Positions 48,754 through 58,743 of a stretch of DNA of 64,000 nucleotides are shown in pieces. The DNA comes from Glaciimonas sp. CA11.2 (GTDB taxonomy: Bacteria > Pseudomonadota > Gammaproteobacteria > Burkholderiales > Burkholderiaceae_D), in the NCBI RefSeq assembly GCF_034314045.1, contig NZ_JAVIWL010000001.1:372001-436000 (forward strand), written 5' to 3'. The notes beneath the pieces are model-generated. The model was not told the DNA's origin. It worked only from the letters and a program-made list of their open reading frames with translations, and made no database searches. A program made the position numbers and the translations under genes. Within the stretch, counting starts at the first letter, position 1. Each line of letters begins with the position of its first letter.

Positions 48754-49125
48754 CTACACTCCAGGTGCATTAACATAGTCATCAGGGCGCCAGAATACCT
48801 GATTATCATTTTCTTCTACCGCCACTTTGCGCAAACTCGCCCCACGACAAGGGCCGCCAACGCACTTTCCCTTATCGGGCGTGTAAATTGCGCCATGCGT
48901 GGCACACATAAGATACAAGCCGCTGGATTCAAAAAAATCACCTTCATTCCAGTCCAACTCTATCGGAACGTGCGCGCAACGGTTCAAATATCCATGTACG
49001 CTATTTTCATAACGAACCACAAAAGCGGTCAGCGCTTCACCATTCACTTTTACGGCAAAGCGCACACCCATCCCACGCTCAACGAGATCAGAAGAAGAGC
49101 AGATTGGTATCAAACCAGATGTCAT
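48754..49125 (-). CDS. Rieske [2Fe-2S] domain protein
   Basis: A 123-residue cytosolic ferredoxin-like protein. The cluster ligands are Cys50 and His52 (CAHVPI) and Cys74 and His77 (CATHGA), followed by CVGGPCRGASL. It resembles small Rieske proteins that feed electrons to oxygenases, but no oxygenase is nearby. It lies 27 bases after the HAD phosphatase and upstream of sppA, a neighbourhood common in Burkholderiales. Confidence 0.92.
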   Translation of the reverse strand: MTSGLIPICSSSDLVERGMGVRFAVKVNGEALTAFVVRYENSVHGYLNRCAHVPIELDWNEGDFFESSGLYLMCATHGAIYTPDKGKCVGGPCRGASLRKVAVEENDNQVFWRPDDYVNAPGV

Positions 49126-49152
49126 GTTGAATTACGCTGAAATAACTGCATT

Positions 49153-49812
49153 TCACGCATTGTCATTTAGCCAAGCATGTAACGCTATCGCTGAACTAGC
49201 AGTAAAGACCGGATGCAACGGCGTTAGTTCACTGGCTGGATGCGCACCATAATCAACCGCAATCGCTGCGGCACCAGCATTGATAGCCATTTGTAAATCA
49301 TGCGTGGTATCACCAATCATGACTGTGCGCTTAAGGTCTTGGCCAAGTTCACGCGTCAGTTCGTGCAACATCGCTGGATGTGGCTTTGAAAAAGTCTCAT
49401 CGGCACAACGCGTGGCATCAAATACAGACAGCAAATTGCTTGAGTGCAGGGCACGATTTAGCCCGACACGACTCTTGCCAGTCGCCACAGCCAGAAAATA
49501 GCCTTGCTGCGACAGATCCGCCAACATTTCACGAACGCCATCAAATAAGATTAAATCCTCGTCCTGCGCCAGATAGTGGTGGCGATATCTCTCCACTACA
49601 CGTGGATATAGATGCGACTCTAAACCCGGGATTGCCATGCGTATTGCCTCAGATAGTCCAAGTCCGATGACATGCGACGCGGCCTTCCGATCAGGAATCG
49701 CCAGACCAAGATCTTTTGCCGCCGATTGAATACACTTCACAATTGTCGCGGTGCTGTCCATCAGCGTACCGTCCCAATCAAACACAATTAAATCAAAACT
49801 TTTCCGCGCCAT
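49153..49812 (-). CDS. HAD-superfamily hydrolase, phosphoglycolate phosphatase-like
   Basis: A 219-residue phosphatase. The nucleophile Asp motif is VFDWDGTLMDS, motif II is VATGKS, and motif III/IV is MIGDTTHDLQMAINAGA. The alpha-helical cap lies between about residues 20 and 90. It belongs to the Gph/PpaX-like group; substrate not decidable. It is encoded 95 bases after rluC. Confidence 0.9.
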   Translation of the reverse strand: MARKSFDLIVFDWDGTLMDSTATIVKCIQSAAKDLGLAIPDRKAASHVIGLGLSEAIRMAIPGLESHLYPRVVERYRHHYLAQDEDLILFDGVREMLADLSQQGYFLAVATGKSRVGLNRALHSSNLLSVFDATRCADETFSKPHPAMLHELTRELGQDLKRTVMIGDTTHDLQMAINAGAAAIAVDYGAHPASELTPLHPVFTASSAIALHAWLNDNA

Positions 49813-49907
49813 ATTTCTGACAATAACTTGCCAGCTCCTTGTAATTTCTTAAAAAATGCGTTCATAGGTGAGGATTAGCGAAGACATCCTGACCTGAAAC
49901 TCCTATT

Positions 49908-51068
49908 TTAATCGTCCTGCGCTGGTTCTGCTGCCGAGCTTGTTTGCGGCAAACTTTTTAGAAACCGTTCACATTCTGGCGGTAGTGGCGCCTTTAACGT
50001 GACCGGCTTTCCACTCTCCGGATGGGTAAAAGTAATCTGATAAGCATGCAAAAACATGCGTTTAAATGCAATTCGCTCGCCATCTGCCTTTTGCAAAGCA
50101 CGATTTAATGAAAAATCACCGTATTTATCATCACCTGCGATCGCAAAACCACTCGAGGCAAGATGCACCCGAATCTGGTGAGTGCGACCCGTTTTTAACT
50201 CAGCCTCAAGCAATGCAAAGTCGCCATATCTGCGGATCAGACTAAATATCGTATGCGAGGCCTGACCTCCTTCTTGCACCCTTACCCGACGCTCACCATC
50301 GGCGGCAGTATACTTGCGCAAAGGCAACTTTACATGCTGACGCGCATTTTTCCAATCACCATGCACCAAAACCAAATAACGCTTGTCGGTTTCGCCATCA
50401 CGCATTTGTTCATGCAAATTAGTCAAAGCGGAACGTTTCTTTGCTAATAATAAAATGCCTGAGGTATCACGATCAAGACGATGCACCAGCTCGAGAAATT
50501 TGGCATCAGGACGAGAAGCCCTCAGTTGCTCAATCACACCGTAACTGACTCCAGACCCGCCATGCACGGCAACGCCCGCTGGCTTGTCAATGACAAGCAG
50601 ATGACTATCCTCCAAGAGAATTTTAAATTCCGCACCCGGTGCCGTCTTTTCAGCTCGCTCTGCAATACGAATGGGTGGTACGCGCAGGATATCGCCTTCC
50701 AACAATCGATAAGTCTGATCTATGCGGCCTTTATTTACCCGGACCTCGCCCGAACGCAAAACGCGATAGATATGACTTTTCGGCACTCCCTTGCAAATAC
50801 GTAATAAAAAATTATCAATCCGCTGGCCCGCTTCTTCGTCAGAAATAGTGATTAACTGGACTTGGGGAGCAACTTCGGGTGGTGCGACAACTTCCGCTAC
50901 TTTCGTTACTTTAGTTAAATTGGTTAATTTGGCTGCCTCAATCATCTTGCTTTGAAGAACAGTTTTGTACTTGGTAGCGGCTGGGGTCCGCACCTGTGCC
51001 TTGCCCTGAGTTCGGCCATCGCGGCGGCCCTCAGCCCTTACGCCAGAAAATCTCGCTAAGTCCTTCAT
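49908..51068 (-). CDS. rluC: 23S rRNA pseudouridine synthase RluC
   Basis: Modifies uridines 955, 2504 and 2580 of 23S rRNA in E. coli; 386 residues here. The S4 RNA-binding domain (AGQRIDNFLLRICKGVPKSHIYRVLRSGEVRVN) starts near residue 80. The catalytic Asp lies in LELVHRLDRDTSGILLLAK, and the RTHQIRVHLA motif follows. The first approximately 75 residues are a charged low-complexity leader (LTNLTKVTKVAEVV) not found in E. coli. ATG at 51068 has a weak ribosome site, so a later start such as 50945 is possible. It is divergent from rne, an arrangement also seen in E. coli. Confidence 0.94.
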   Translation of the reverse strand: MKDLARFSGVRAEGRRDGRTQGKAQVRTPAATKYKTVLQSKMIEAAKLTNLTKVTKVAEVVAPPEVAPQVQLITISDEEAGQRIDNFLLRICKGVPKSHIYRVLRSGEVRVNKGRIDQTYRLLEGDILRVPPIRIAERAEKTAPGAEFKILLEDSHLLVIDKPAGVAVHGGSGVSYGVIEQLRASRPDAKFLELVHRLDRDTSGILLLAKKRSALTNLHEQMRDGETDKRYLVLVHGDWKNARQHVKLPLRKYTAADGERRVRVQEGGQASHTIFSLIRRYGDFALLEAELKTGRTHQIRVHLASSGFAIAGDDKYGDFSLNRALQKADGERIAFKRMFLHAYQITFTHPESGKPVTLKAPLPPECERFLKSLPQTSSAAEPAQDD

Positions 51069-51668
51069 TTTGAATATATAATTGTTTCACAGTGGTTACA
51101 AACCGCTGTTGGTGTAAGAATAAAAAGACCATTCTACACAGGGGCGTCTCCACCAGCCTCGCCAATTTGCAAATTTGATGGAAAAATGTGTACGCATCAC
51201 CCCTGCGCGAGTCAAGGTCGCACCGTAGTTGTCATCGGATAACGCGCAAGGATGTTGGACAGTATGTTTGGATGAATAGGATAAGTCTGATGAGAAAGAC
51301 ACACGATTCAGATTATTGAAACGTTATGTGACTAGCTCATTAGTAAATGCAGTAAACGTAACGCCGGTTTTTTGCTGAACAATGTACTTTTTGACTTACC
51401 AAGACGCTCGCCGCCAGAATTCATGCTCGCAATGCGTAATTGCGCTAGGCAGGACCTGATTCGATGCACGCTGGTTACGCTCAGCAAGCGGCGATATTGC
51501 ATTCGCGCCCCGTTGTGTCTCGCCATCGTTGCGCGGACACACTAAGGCAATTCCCTCCCCCCAAACACTCCTTCCTCGCGTACATCCCTGTATTCTGCTG
51601 CTGGAATCATTGCTTAATTGCATGATTAGGTGGCATTAAAAATGGCCCCAGGGCCACGGAGTGAAAAA
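51069..51668. other. 600-base divergent region between rluC and rne (long rne leader)
   Basis: It carries the promoters of both genes. A weak candidate for rne is TTGACT (51391-51396) with CAGAAT (51415-51420), which would leave a leader of over 200 bases. A GC hairpin, TGGCCC/GGGCCA (51643-51656), ends just before the GGAG ribosome site of rne. RNase E controls its own mRNA through its leader in E. coli, and this could be the equivalent. Confidence 0.45.
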
Positions 51669-54600
51669 ATGAAACGCATGTTGTTTAATGCTACGCAGCA
51701 AGAAGAATTGCGCGTAGCGATTGTTGACGGGCAAAAGCTCATCGATATCGATATCGAAACCACCGGACGCGAACAACGCAAGTCCAATATTTACAAAGGT
51801 GTGATTACCCGTATCGAACCGTCGCTAGAAGCTTGCTTCGTCAATTACGGCGAAGAACGCCACGGCTTCTTGCCATTTAAAGAAGTTGCCCGCACCTATT
51901 TTAAAGAAGGCGTTGATGTTCGTAGCGCCTCTATTAAAGAAGCGTTGCGTGAAGGCCAGGAAATCATGGTTCAGGTCGAAAAGGAAGAGCGCGGCAATAA
52001 AGGCGCTGCCCTTACCTCTTTCGTATCATTGGCTGGTCGCTATCTGGTATTGATGCCTAATAATCCACGCGGTGGTGGTGTTTCCCGTCGTGTCGAAGGT
52101 GAAGATCGCCAGGAGTTGCGGGAAACGATGGACAAATTGGACCTGCCTTCTGGCATGTCCGTCATTGCCCGCACTGCTGGCATTGGTCGTAATGTTGACG
52201 AACTGCAATGGGATTTGAATTACCTGATGCAACTATGGCGCGCTATCGAAGGTGCTGGTACGCAAGGTAATGGCGCATTCCTGATTTATCAGGAATCATC
52301 GCTGGTCATCCGGGCTATTCGCGATTACTTCCAGCCTGATATCGGCGAAATTCTGATCGATACCGACGAAATTCACGAGCAAGCGCAACAGTTCATGGCG
52401 CACGTGATGCCGGATATGGTTCATCGGGTCAAACGTTATCACGACGACGTGCCGTTATTTTCCCGATTCCAGATCGAACACCAAATCGAAACCGCGTATT
52501 CGCGCACCGTTCCGCTGCCATCAGGCGGCGCGATTGTGATCGATCATACCGAAGCACTCGTATCAGTCGACGTCAACTCGGCCCGCGCAACCCGCGGCAG
52601 CGATATCGAAACCACCGCATTTAACACCAATTGCGAAGCCGCTGAAGAAGTCGCTCGCCAATTACGTTTGCGCGATCTGGGCGGTCTGATCGTCATCGAC
52701 TTCATCGACATGGAGAATGCGAAGAACCAGCGCGAAGTCGAAACACGCCTTAAAGACGCACTGCGCTATGATCGCGCTCGTGTTCAAATGGGCAAGATTT
52801 CTCGCTTCGGTCTGATGGAGTTGTCACGTCAGCGTCTACGTCCTTCGCTGTCGGAAGGTAGCCACGTAACCTGCCCGCGCTGTAACGGCACTGGCCACAT
52901 CCGCGATATCGAATCCTCTGCTTTGCAAGTCCTGCGCATCATTCAGGAAGAAGCAATGAAGGAAAACTCTGCTGCTATTCACGTCCAGGCACCGGTAGAT
53001 GTTGCTGGGTTTCTGCTGAACGAAAAGCGTGGTGAGATACTGAAGATCGAAACCCGTCATCGCGTGGCCGTTATCCTGATCCCAAACAAGCATCTGGAAA
53101 CGCCGCACTACAAACTGGAGCGTCTGAAGCACGACGATCCACGCCTTGAAGAAACACAAGCCAGTTACGCAATGGCAGAGCAAGCTGATACCGACATCGG
53201 TTATAGCAAACGCCAAAAAGAAGAAGGCAAACCGCGTCAGGAAGCCGTGGTCAAGGGCATTACTCCAGACCAACCAGCACCTATCGTCGAGCGTAAGCCA
53301 ATAGCTGTCGCCCCTGTTGCAGCCTCAGTAGCAGCGACTGGTGAAGGGTTGATTGCCAAGATCATGGCATTCTTCTTCAAAAAACCAGCATCGACTGAAA
53401 TCGCCGTTACCCCAACTGTTGCCGCAGCAAAACCTACCCGCGAACGTGGCAATGACCGCAATGGTCGTGGCCAGCGTGGCCGCAATCGTGGCGGTCGTAA
53501 TCGCGACCGTGACGAAGAAGGCGCACCAGTCGAAGCCCGTGAAGAAAATGCTAACAGCACTAAGAAAACTGTCGTAGCAGATGTCGTCGTTGCGGCTAAC
53601 TCGGAAACCAAAACGCAACAACGTCAACCACGTCCACCAAGAGAGCCACGTGAGCCAAAAGAAGCGCGCGAAGCACGCGAGCCTCGCGAGCCAAGCGAAG
53701 GCCGTCAACGCGGCGAACGGACACCACGTCCACCACGCGAAGAGCGTAAAGAGGTCGTAAGCGAAGTAAAGAAAGATGAAACGCTTCTTCATACTCCGGC
53801 TGTCGAAGCACCTTTGGTAGCAGTCGGCATCGCAACAGAGAAAGCCATTGACGCTGAATCATTGGATGCGGCCGCTCCTCGTACAGATGGCGAAGCCGGT
53901 GAAGGTGAAGAACCACGTCGTCGTCGTCGTCGTGGCGGTCGTAATCGTAACCGTCGTGATCGCGATAGCACTGAAACAGGTGCTGAAGGTAACGAAAACT
54001 TCGTGGATGCGGGATCTGAGTTTGCCTATGACCCAGAAACTGCTCCTGTCAGCCATGCGACAACTCCGATTGGTATGGTTATTGCTGCCGATACCGCTCA
54101 TGCAATCGCGCCAATCCAGGCAACTGCACCGGAAATCATGGCACCAGTACCAGTGGCCGTGACAACTGCTCCCGCAATTCTGGAAAATGCAATTAAAGAA
54201 ACACACGACGTCGTTGCTCCGGCAGCACTAGTAGTTGCTCCGGTAGTTGCTCCGGTTGAAGCGGTAGCATCCATCGTTCCAACCACATTGTCCGCCGCTA
54301 TCGCTGCCCCAATTGCGCCTCAGCACGTTGTTTCTGACGTTGTAGCATCTGAGGCTGTTAAAGAGCCAGCTGCTTTGGAAACAACGCCAGCAGCTCCGGT
54401 GGTACCAGCAGTCGTATTACCAGAAGTTATGCCAGCGCCGGTCGTCACCACTGCAGCGACAGTTTATGCTGCTGAAGTAACAACACAGGCTACGCTCTCC
54501 TCTGCCAATGCGCCTCTGACCGAGATAGCCAAAGAAACGCATATAGCAGATGTCAACGCCCTCATTCCAGCAACTCCTTCAATTGCTAATGAAGTTGTTA

Positions 54601-54908
54601 GCAAGGTTGAGCATGAAGTCGTTACGACACCATTTGTTGCGCCAGTAGAAGTAACAGTGGCGGAGATAACAGCGGCGGTAGCGCCAATCGCGTCCTCGCC
54701 GATTTCTTCTTCGGTTGATGAACTGCAAAATGCATTGAAATCTGCTGGCCTGACGCTAGCAGGAACCGATCCAGCGAAACTGCGCGCAGCGCAAGAGGCG
54801 GCGGCGAAAATTGTCGTTGCACCACGTGCACCACGTGAGCGTAAGCCACAACCGGTGTTGGTCGATGAGCCACTGGTTCAGATCGAAACTGAACTGAATC
54901 GGCAATAA
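51669..54908 (+). CDS. rne: ribonuclease E
   Basis: Essential endoribonuclease and degradosome scaffold, 1079 residues from ATG 51669 ([21 protein letters not shown]), which has GGAG upstream; 13 more upstream codons are open but not needed. The S1 domain follows ([22 protein letters not shown]), then the 5'-sensor and DNase I-like domain with catalytic Asp in [13 protein letters not shown] and VIDFIDM. The zinc-link CPRCNGTG ends the catalytic half. The C-terminal half is disordered: Arg/Gly-rich, a block of PRE/ARE repeats, a second Arg run ([17 protein letters not shown]), then a long Ala/Val/Pro/Thr-rich stretch. Confidence 0.97.
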   Translation: MKRMLFNATQQEELRVAIVDGQKLIDIDIETTGREQRKSNIYKGVITRIEPSLEACFVNYGEERHGFLPFKEVARTYFKEGVDVRSASIKEALREGQEIMVQVEKEERGNKGAALTSFVSLAGRYLVLMPNNPRGGGVSRRVEGEDRQELRETMDKLDLPSGMSVIARTAGIGRNVDELQWDLNYLMQLWRAIEGAGTQGNGAFLIYQESSLVIRAIRDYFQPDIGEILIDTDEIHEQAQQFMAHVMPDMVHRVKRYHDDVPLFSRFQIEHQIETAYSRTVPLPSGGAIVIDHTEALVSVDVNSARATRGSDIETTAFNTNCEAAEEVARQLRLRDLGGLIVIDFIDMENAKNQREVETRLKDALRYDRARVQMGKISRFGLMELSRQRLRPSLSEGSHVTCPRCNGTGHIRDIESSALQVLRIIQEEAMKENSAAIHVQAPVDVAGFLLNEKRGEILKIETRHRVAVILIPNKHLETPHYKLERLKHDDPRLEETQASYAMAEQADTDIGYSKRQKEEGKPRQEAVVKGITPDQPAPIVERKPIAVAPVAASVAATGEGLIAKIMAFFFKKPASTEIAVTPTVAAAKPTRERGNDRNGRGQRGRNRGGRNRDRDEEGAPVEAREENANSTKKTVVADVVVAANSETKTQQRQPRPPREPREPKEAREAREPREPSEGRQRGERTPRPPREERKEVVSEVKKDETLLHTPAVEAPLVAVGIATEKAIDAESLDAAAPRTDGEAGEGEEPRRRRRRGGRNRNRRDRDSTETGAEGNENFVDAGSEFAYDPETAPVSHATTPIGMVIAADTAHAIAPIQATAPEIMAPVPVAVTTAPAILENAIKETHDVVAPAALVVAPVVAPVEAVASIVPTTLSAAIAAPIAPQHVVSDVVASEAVKEPAALETTPAAPVVPAVVLPEVMPAPVVTTAATVYAAEVTTQATLSSANAPLTEIAKETHIADVNALIPATPSIANEVVSKVEHEVVTTPFVAPVEVTVAEITAAVAPIASSPISSSVDELQNALKSAGLTLAGTDPAKLRAAQEAAAKIVVAPRAPRERKPQPVLVDEPLVQIETELNRQ

Positions 54909-55009
54909 CACATTCGCAACTGGATAGCGAAAAACCATAGTTGAGGAGTGCGGCTAAACCAACGCCCTCCTTAACTGGCCGAACTAGTTAAATCCAGACT
55001 GTGATGGAT

Positions 55010-55038
55010 AAAAAGGGAGTTTTTAAACTCTCTTTTTT
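55010..55038 (+). terminator. terminator of rne
   Basis: AAAAGGGAGTTT pairs with AAACTCTCTTTT (one G-U pair) around a short loop, ending in a T run. It lies 102 bases after the rne stop. Confidence 0.7.
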
Positions 55039-55198
55039 AACGTCCAAAATTTGGTCCAAAATACCAAAATTCTGCCGCCGTGGTATCTTCTGTATCGTAT
55101 TGCCAAGATCATAAAATTCATTACTTTTAGAATTTGTGACAAGCTCTATTGCGCCGACCAGCCATCCTGTCATCATAGGACCATAACGCCGCCGAATC

Positions 55199-55216
55199 TT
55201 TACTCGCGTGAGTAAA
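55199..55216. promoter_or_regulatory. palindrome upstream of moaA, candidate operator
   Basis: TTTACTC and GAGTAAA flank GCGT, about 115 bases before the moaA start. Perfect seven-base arms with a four-base spacer suit a dimeric regulator or a small hairpin. The rest of the 54909-55329 gap shows only the rne terminator; no molybdenum-cofactor riboswitch is recognisable. Confidence 0.35.
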
Positions 55217-55329
55217 TGTAGATTTCCAAGCTGTTACCCTAAAGGCTAAGTCAGAGCGAACAAGGCAGCCGATCAACAACAAGATCTTAACGCGCTAAGA
55301 TATTTTGAGATAATTTGCATATAGACAAT

Positions 55330-56445
55330 ATGACTAAAAAAGTCATTCCACTGATTGATCACCGCTTACTCGGCCCCATCGTCCCGACTATTCTTGAGGC
55401 ACCAACGGGAGTTATCACCGATGCATCAGGCCGACCGTTGCACGATTTGCGGATTTCAGTAACGGATCGCTGCAATTTCCGGTGTGTCTATTGCATGCCG
55501 CGGGAAGTCTTCGATAAAAATTACGCATTCTTACCACACAACGCTTTGCTGTCGTTTGAAGAAATCACGCGCTTGGCAAAACTCTTCGTGGCGCACGGTG
55601 TCAAGAAAATTCGCTTGACCGGTGGCGAGCCGCTTTTGCGTAAAAATATCGAAAAGTTAATAGAACAACTCAGTGCATTGAGGACACCGGACGGCGAGGA
55701 TATCGATCTGACATTAACCACCAATGGTTCTTTACTGGCAAAAAAAGCACAATCGCTCAAGGATGCTGGATTAAATCGCGTTACCGTCTCGTTGGATGCG
55801 ATAGACGAAAAGATTTTTAAGCAAATGAATGATGCCGACTTTCCTGTCGCCGATGTATTGCACGGACTGGATGTCGCCCATCAAGTAGGACTTGGCCCGA
55901 TTAAAGTCAACATGGTCGTTAAGCGCGGTGTCAACGATCACGAAATAGTGCCGATGGCGCGTTACTTCAAGACCTCACCATTTATTTTACGTTTTATCGA
56001 ATACATGGATGTCGGCGCGTCGAATGGATGGAAAATGGATGAAGTGGTTTCTTCCTCAGAGGTCGTAAAACGAATCCAAAGTGTATTTCCAATATCGCCG
56101 TTAGCGGCTAACTACACTGGCGAAACTGCGCAGCGTTGGCGCTATGATGATGGTGGCGAGATCGGCCTGATTTCCAGCGTCACGCAGGCGTTTTGCAGCG
56201 ATTGCAGTCGCGCTCGGCTCTCAACCGAGGGAAAGTTATATACCTGTTTATTTGCCAGTGAAGGACACGATTTACGCGCCCTTTTGCGTGGCAATGGCGG
56301 CAATTGCAGTGATGCAGAAATCGCGACAGTTATCGGCCAGATCTGGCGGGTACGAGATGATCGTTATTCCGAGCTGCGAACGCTTAATACCAATGGCTTG
56401 ACCCCGGCAAGAAAAAAAGTAGAAATGTCGTATATCGGAGGATAA
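55330..56445 (+). CDS. moaA: GTP 3',8-cyclase MoaA
   Basis: Radical-SAM enzyme starting molybdenum cofactor synthesis from GTP, 371 residues from ATG 55330; a TTG at 55315 would add five residues and cannot be excluded. The first [4Fe-4S] site is CNFRCVYC; the SAM-binding GGEPLL lies in [15 protein letters not shown]. The C-terminal cluster cysteines are in [21 protein letters not shown]. The protein ends in the conserved Gly-Gly (EMSYIGG). It is first of moaA-mobA-moeA, with mobA 108 bases downstream. Confidence 0.96.
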   Translation: MTKKVIPLIDHRLLGPIVPTILEAPTGVITDASGRPLHDLRISVTDRCNFRCVYCMPREVFDKNYAFLPHNALLSFEEITRLAKLFVAHGVKKIRLTGGEPLLRKNIEKLIEQLSALRTPDGEDIDLTLTTNGSLLAKKAQSLKDAGLNRVTVSLDAIDEKIFKQMNDADFPVADVLHGLDVAHQVGLGPIKVNMVVKRGVNDHEIVPMARYFKTSPFILRFIEYMDVGASNGWKMDEVVSSSEVVKRIQSVFPISPLAANYTGETAQRWRYDDGGEIGLISSVTQAFCSDCSRARLSTEGKLYTCLFASEGHDLRALLRGNGGNCSDAEIATVIGQIWRVRDDRYSELRTLNTNGLTPARKKVEMSYIGG

Positions 56446-56553
56446 GTTTTGATGCGCTAATCTCAGGATACTTTCGTCGTATCCAGTTTTTCTTCATCGT
56501 CCTGATTTAAGCTGCAAACTGTCCATCAACAACGCCATCCACGCCACCATCTT

Positions 56554-57153
56554 ATGCATATTAGTCAAATAACAGGTTTAATCCTTGCTGGCGGTCGCGG
56601 CAGCCGGATGGGCGGTGTTGATAAAGGCTTACAGACAGTAAGCGACGTCCCAATGGTCGCGCACGTCATAGCAACGTTAGCGCCTCAAGTAGGCTCGCTC
56701 ATGATCAGTGCCAATCGCAATCTAAGCGCATACGCTACCTTTGGCGTGCCGGTCTGGCCCGATGCAAACAATGACTTTGCTGGCCCGCTTGCAGGTATTC
56801 AGGCAGGATTAAAAAACTGTCAGACACCTTATTTAGTCACGGCTCCATGTGACTCCCCGTTTTTACCAGACAATGTAGTGTCTGAATTGGCGAAGGCGTT
56901 GGAAAATACCGCGGCAGATATTGCTGTCGCAGCGACCTCCGGCATTAACTCAAAGATCCAGCCACAACCGGTTTTCATGTTGATGCAAACGACAGTACTT
57001 ATAGATCTGACGGCGTTCATAGACGAAGGTGGGCGCAAAATTGAAATCTGGTATCGGCGCTTGCATTACACTGAAGTCCTGTTTCAAGATGCCACGCCAT
57101 TTCGCAATATCAATACGCCCAATGAATTACGTGAAGCAGACAACCACCAATGA
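56554..57153 (+). CDS. mobA: molybdenum cofactor guanylyltransferase MobA
   Basis: Adds GMP to molybdopterin to form the dinucleotide cofactor used by DMSO-reductase-type enzymes, 199 residues. The nucleotide-binding start is LILAGGRGSRMGGVDKGL. The PDANNDFAGPLAGIQAGL segment and the metal Asp in TAPCDSPFLP are all present. The stop overlaps the moeA start (ATGA), so the pair is translationally coupled. Confidence 0.95.
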   Translation: MHISQITGLILAGGRGSRMGGVDKGLQTVSDVPMVAHVIATLAPQVGSLMISANRNLSAYATFGVPVWPDANNDFAGPLAGIQAGLKNCQTPYLVTAPCDSPFLPDNVVSELAKALENTAADIAVAATSGINSKIQPQPVFMLMQTTVLIDLTAFIDEGGRKIEIWYRRLHYTEVLFQDATPFRNINTPNELREADNHQ

Positions 57154-58532
57154 CTAAGCAATCCTATCCTTCGCCATCGCTGCCATCGCGATCCTCACGG
57201 TCGTTGTTAAGCGCAGCAATCAGTTGCGTCTCCGATTACGATTCCGACGCGCTGCCAGTAAGTCACGCCCAAGCGATTATCCGGGACTGCATTACGCCGA
57301 TTCATGCGATAGAAAAGGTTGCCATCCGCACCGCACTTGATCGCGTGTTAGCAATCGATATTATTTCGCCGATCAACGTTCCTGCATACGATAACTCGGC
57401 AATGGATGGATATGCTTTTCATAGCGAGAGCTTATGCGCCGACGGTGACACGCTGCTCAGCGTCATCGGTACATCCCATGCAGGACGCGCGCATCAAGGT
57501 CCCGTTGCACCGGGACAAGCAATACGAATCATGACGGGTGCGCCAATGCCCGACGGCCTTGATACCGTCATTCCACAAGAATTCGTCAGCGCATTCAACG
57601 GCGACGTCACAGAATCAAATGATGCGAACGGCTCGTCACAATTACCCCGCTCCAAGCCTTTCATCACGATCGCTGCGGGCGCAGTCAGAGCAGGCGCTAA
57701 CCGTCGTCTGGCTGGCGAGGATTTGCAAGCAGGTGCCGCGGCATTAAAGAAAGGACGGATTCTGCGCCCTGCCGATCTCGGCTTGCTGGCCTCATTAGGC
57801 ATCGCCGAAGTACCAGTCCAACGACGCTTGCGTGTGGCTTTTTTCTCCACCGGCGATGAATTACGTTCAGTTGGAGAGGCGCTTGATCCCGGCTGCGTTT
57901 ATGACTCCAATCGCTACACACTATATGGCATGTTACGCCGACTAGGTTGCGACATCATCGATCTCGGCGTGGTTGCCGACGATCCTGCAGCACTAGAAAT
58001 CGCGTTCAAAAGTGCGGCTGATAATGCCGATGCCATTATCACTTCCGGCGGTGTGTCTGTCGGTGACGCTGACCATACACGACAGATGATGGCGCAGTTA
58101 GGCGAGGTAGCGTTCTGGAAACTCGGGATGCGCCCAGGTCGCCCGCTCGCATTCGGTACAATTAACAGCTCCAACAAACCGGCCGTCTTTTTTGGACTTC
58201 CTGGCAATCCGGTAGCCGTCATGGTGTCGTTTTATTTTTTTGCGCGTGATGCGCTTTTGCACATGATGGGAGCACAACCAGCACCGCTTCCTCTTATGCA
58301 GGTAACGTCCGCATCGATCATTCGAAAAAAACCGGGACGCACCGAATATCAGCGCGGCATATTGATCCGTCACGAAAGTGGCCGATGGTCGGTGCGGCCA
58401 ACTGGTGCGCAGGGTTCTGGGATCCTGCGTTCGATGACTGAAGCCGATTGCATGATCGTTTTAGCACACGATCAAAGGGACGTCGCCATCGGCGATCAGG
58501 TTGAGGTCATTCTATTTAATGGCCTGATTTAA
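57150..58532 (+). CDS. moeA: molybdopterin molybdenumtransferase MoeA
   Basis: Inserts molybdate into adenylated molybdopterin, 460 residues. After an approximately 40-residue Ser-rich leader come VPAYDNSAMDGYAF, MTGAPMPDGLDTVIPQE, the MoCF domain with SRYTLY-like DSNRYTLYGMLRRLGC, TSGGVSVGDADHTRQMM and FFGLPGNPVAVMVSFYFF. The C-terminal domain follows (GRTEYQRGILIR). It is 50-60 residues longer than E. coli MoeA, mainly through the leader and a loop near residue 150. Last gene of the cofactor operon. Confidence 0.96.
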   Translation: MTKQSYPSPSLPSRSSRSLLSAAISCVSDYDSDALPVSHAQAIIRDCITPIHAIEKVAIRTALDRVLAIDIISPINVPAYDNSAMDGYAFHSESLCADGDTLLSVIGTSHAGRAHQGPVAPGQAIRIMTGAPMPDGLDTVIPQEFVSAFNGDVTESNDANGSSQLPRSKPFITIAAGAVRAGANRRLAGEDLQAGAAALKKGRILRPADLGLLASLGIAEVPVQRRLRVAFFSTGDELRSVGEALDPGCVYDSNRYTLYGMLRRLGCDIIDLGVVADDPAALEIAFKSAADNADAIITSGGVSVGDADHTRQMMAQLGEVAFWKLGMRPGRPLAFGTINSSNKPAVFFGLPGNPVAVMVSFYFFARDALLHMMGAQPAPLPLMQVTSASIIRKKPGRTEYQRGILIRHESGRWSVRPTGAQGSGILRSMTEADCMIVLAHDQRDVAIGDQVEVILFNGLI

Positions 58533-58686
58533 AGCGACTTCCAGACGGTGCCTGCCCGAATCAATTTCGCATTGCCGATGCACCGCACCGTCGTACAAAT
58601 TCGTATTCTCAAGCCCGCTGGCTAAGATTTTTAGAGCTTGCCTGAGCGGTCGCATTACGTGGTTAAGCGGATAACCCAGGTAGCGT

Positions 58687-58704
58687 ACCGATAGAGGTAT
58701 CGGT
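58687..58704. other. hairpin between convergent moeA and rmuC
   Basis: ACCGATA and TATCGGT with a four-base loop, midway between the converging stops. It lacks a T run on either strand, so it is at best a weak terminator. Confidence 0.35.
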
Positions 58705-58743
58705 GCTTCCGACAGTCTTATATCTCGTCAACAATTGATAAAA

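Noticed and set aside
53237..53792. Long antisense frames within rne
   Set aside because: They arise from the GC-skewed Arg/Ala/Pro codons of the RNase E tail and give low-complexity Trp/Phe/Thr-rich products.
54909..55329. Molybdenum-cofactor riboswitch upstream of moaA
   Set aside because: No matching conserved core; only the rne terminator and a small palindrome are seen.
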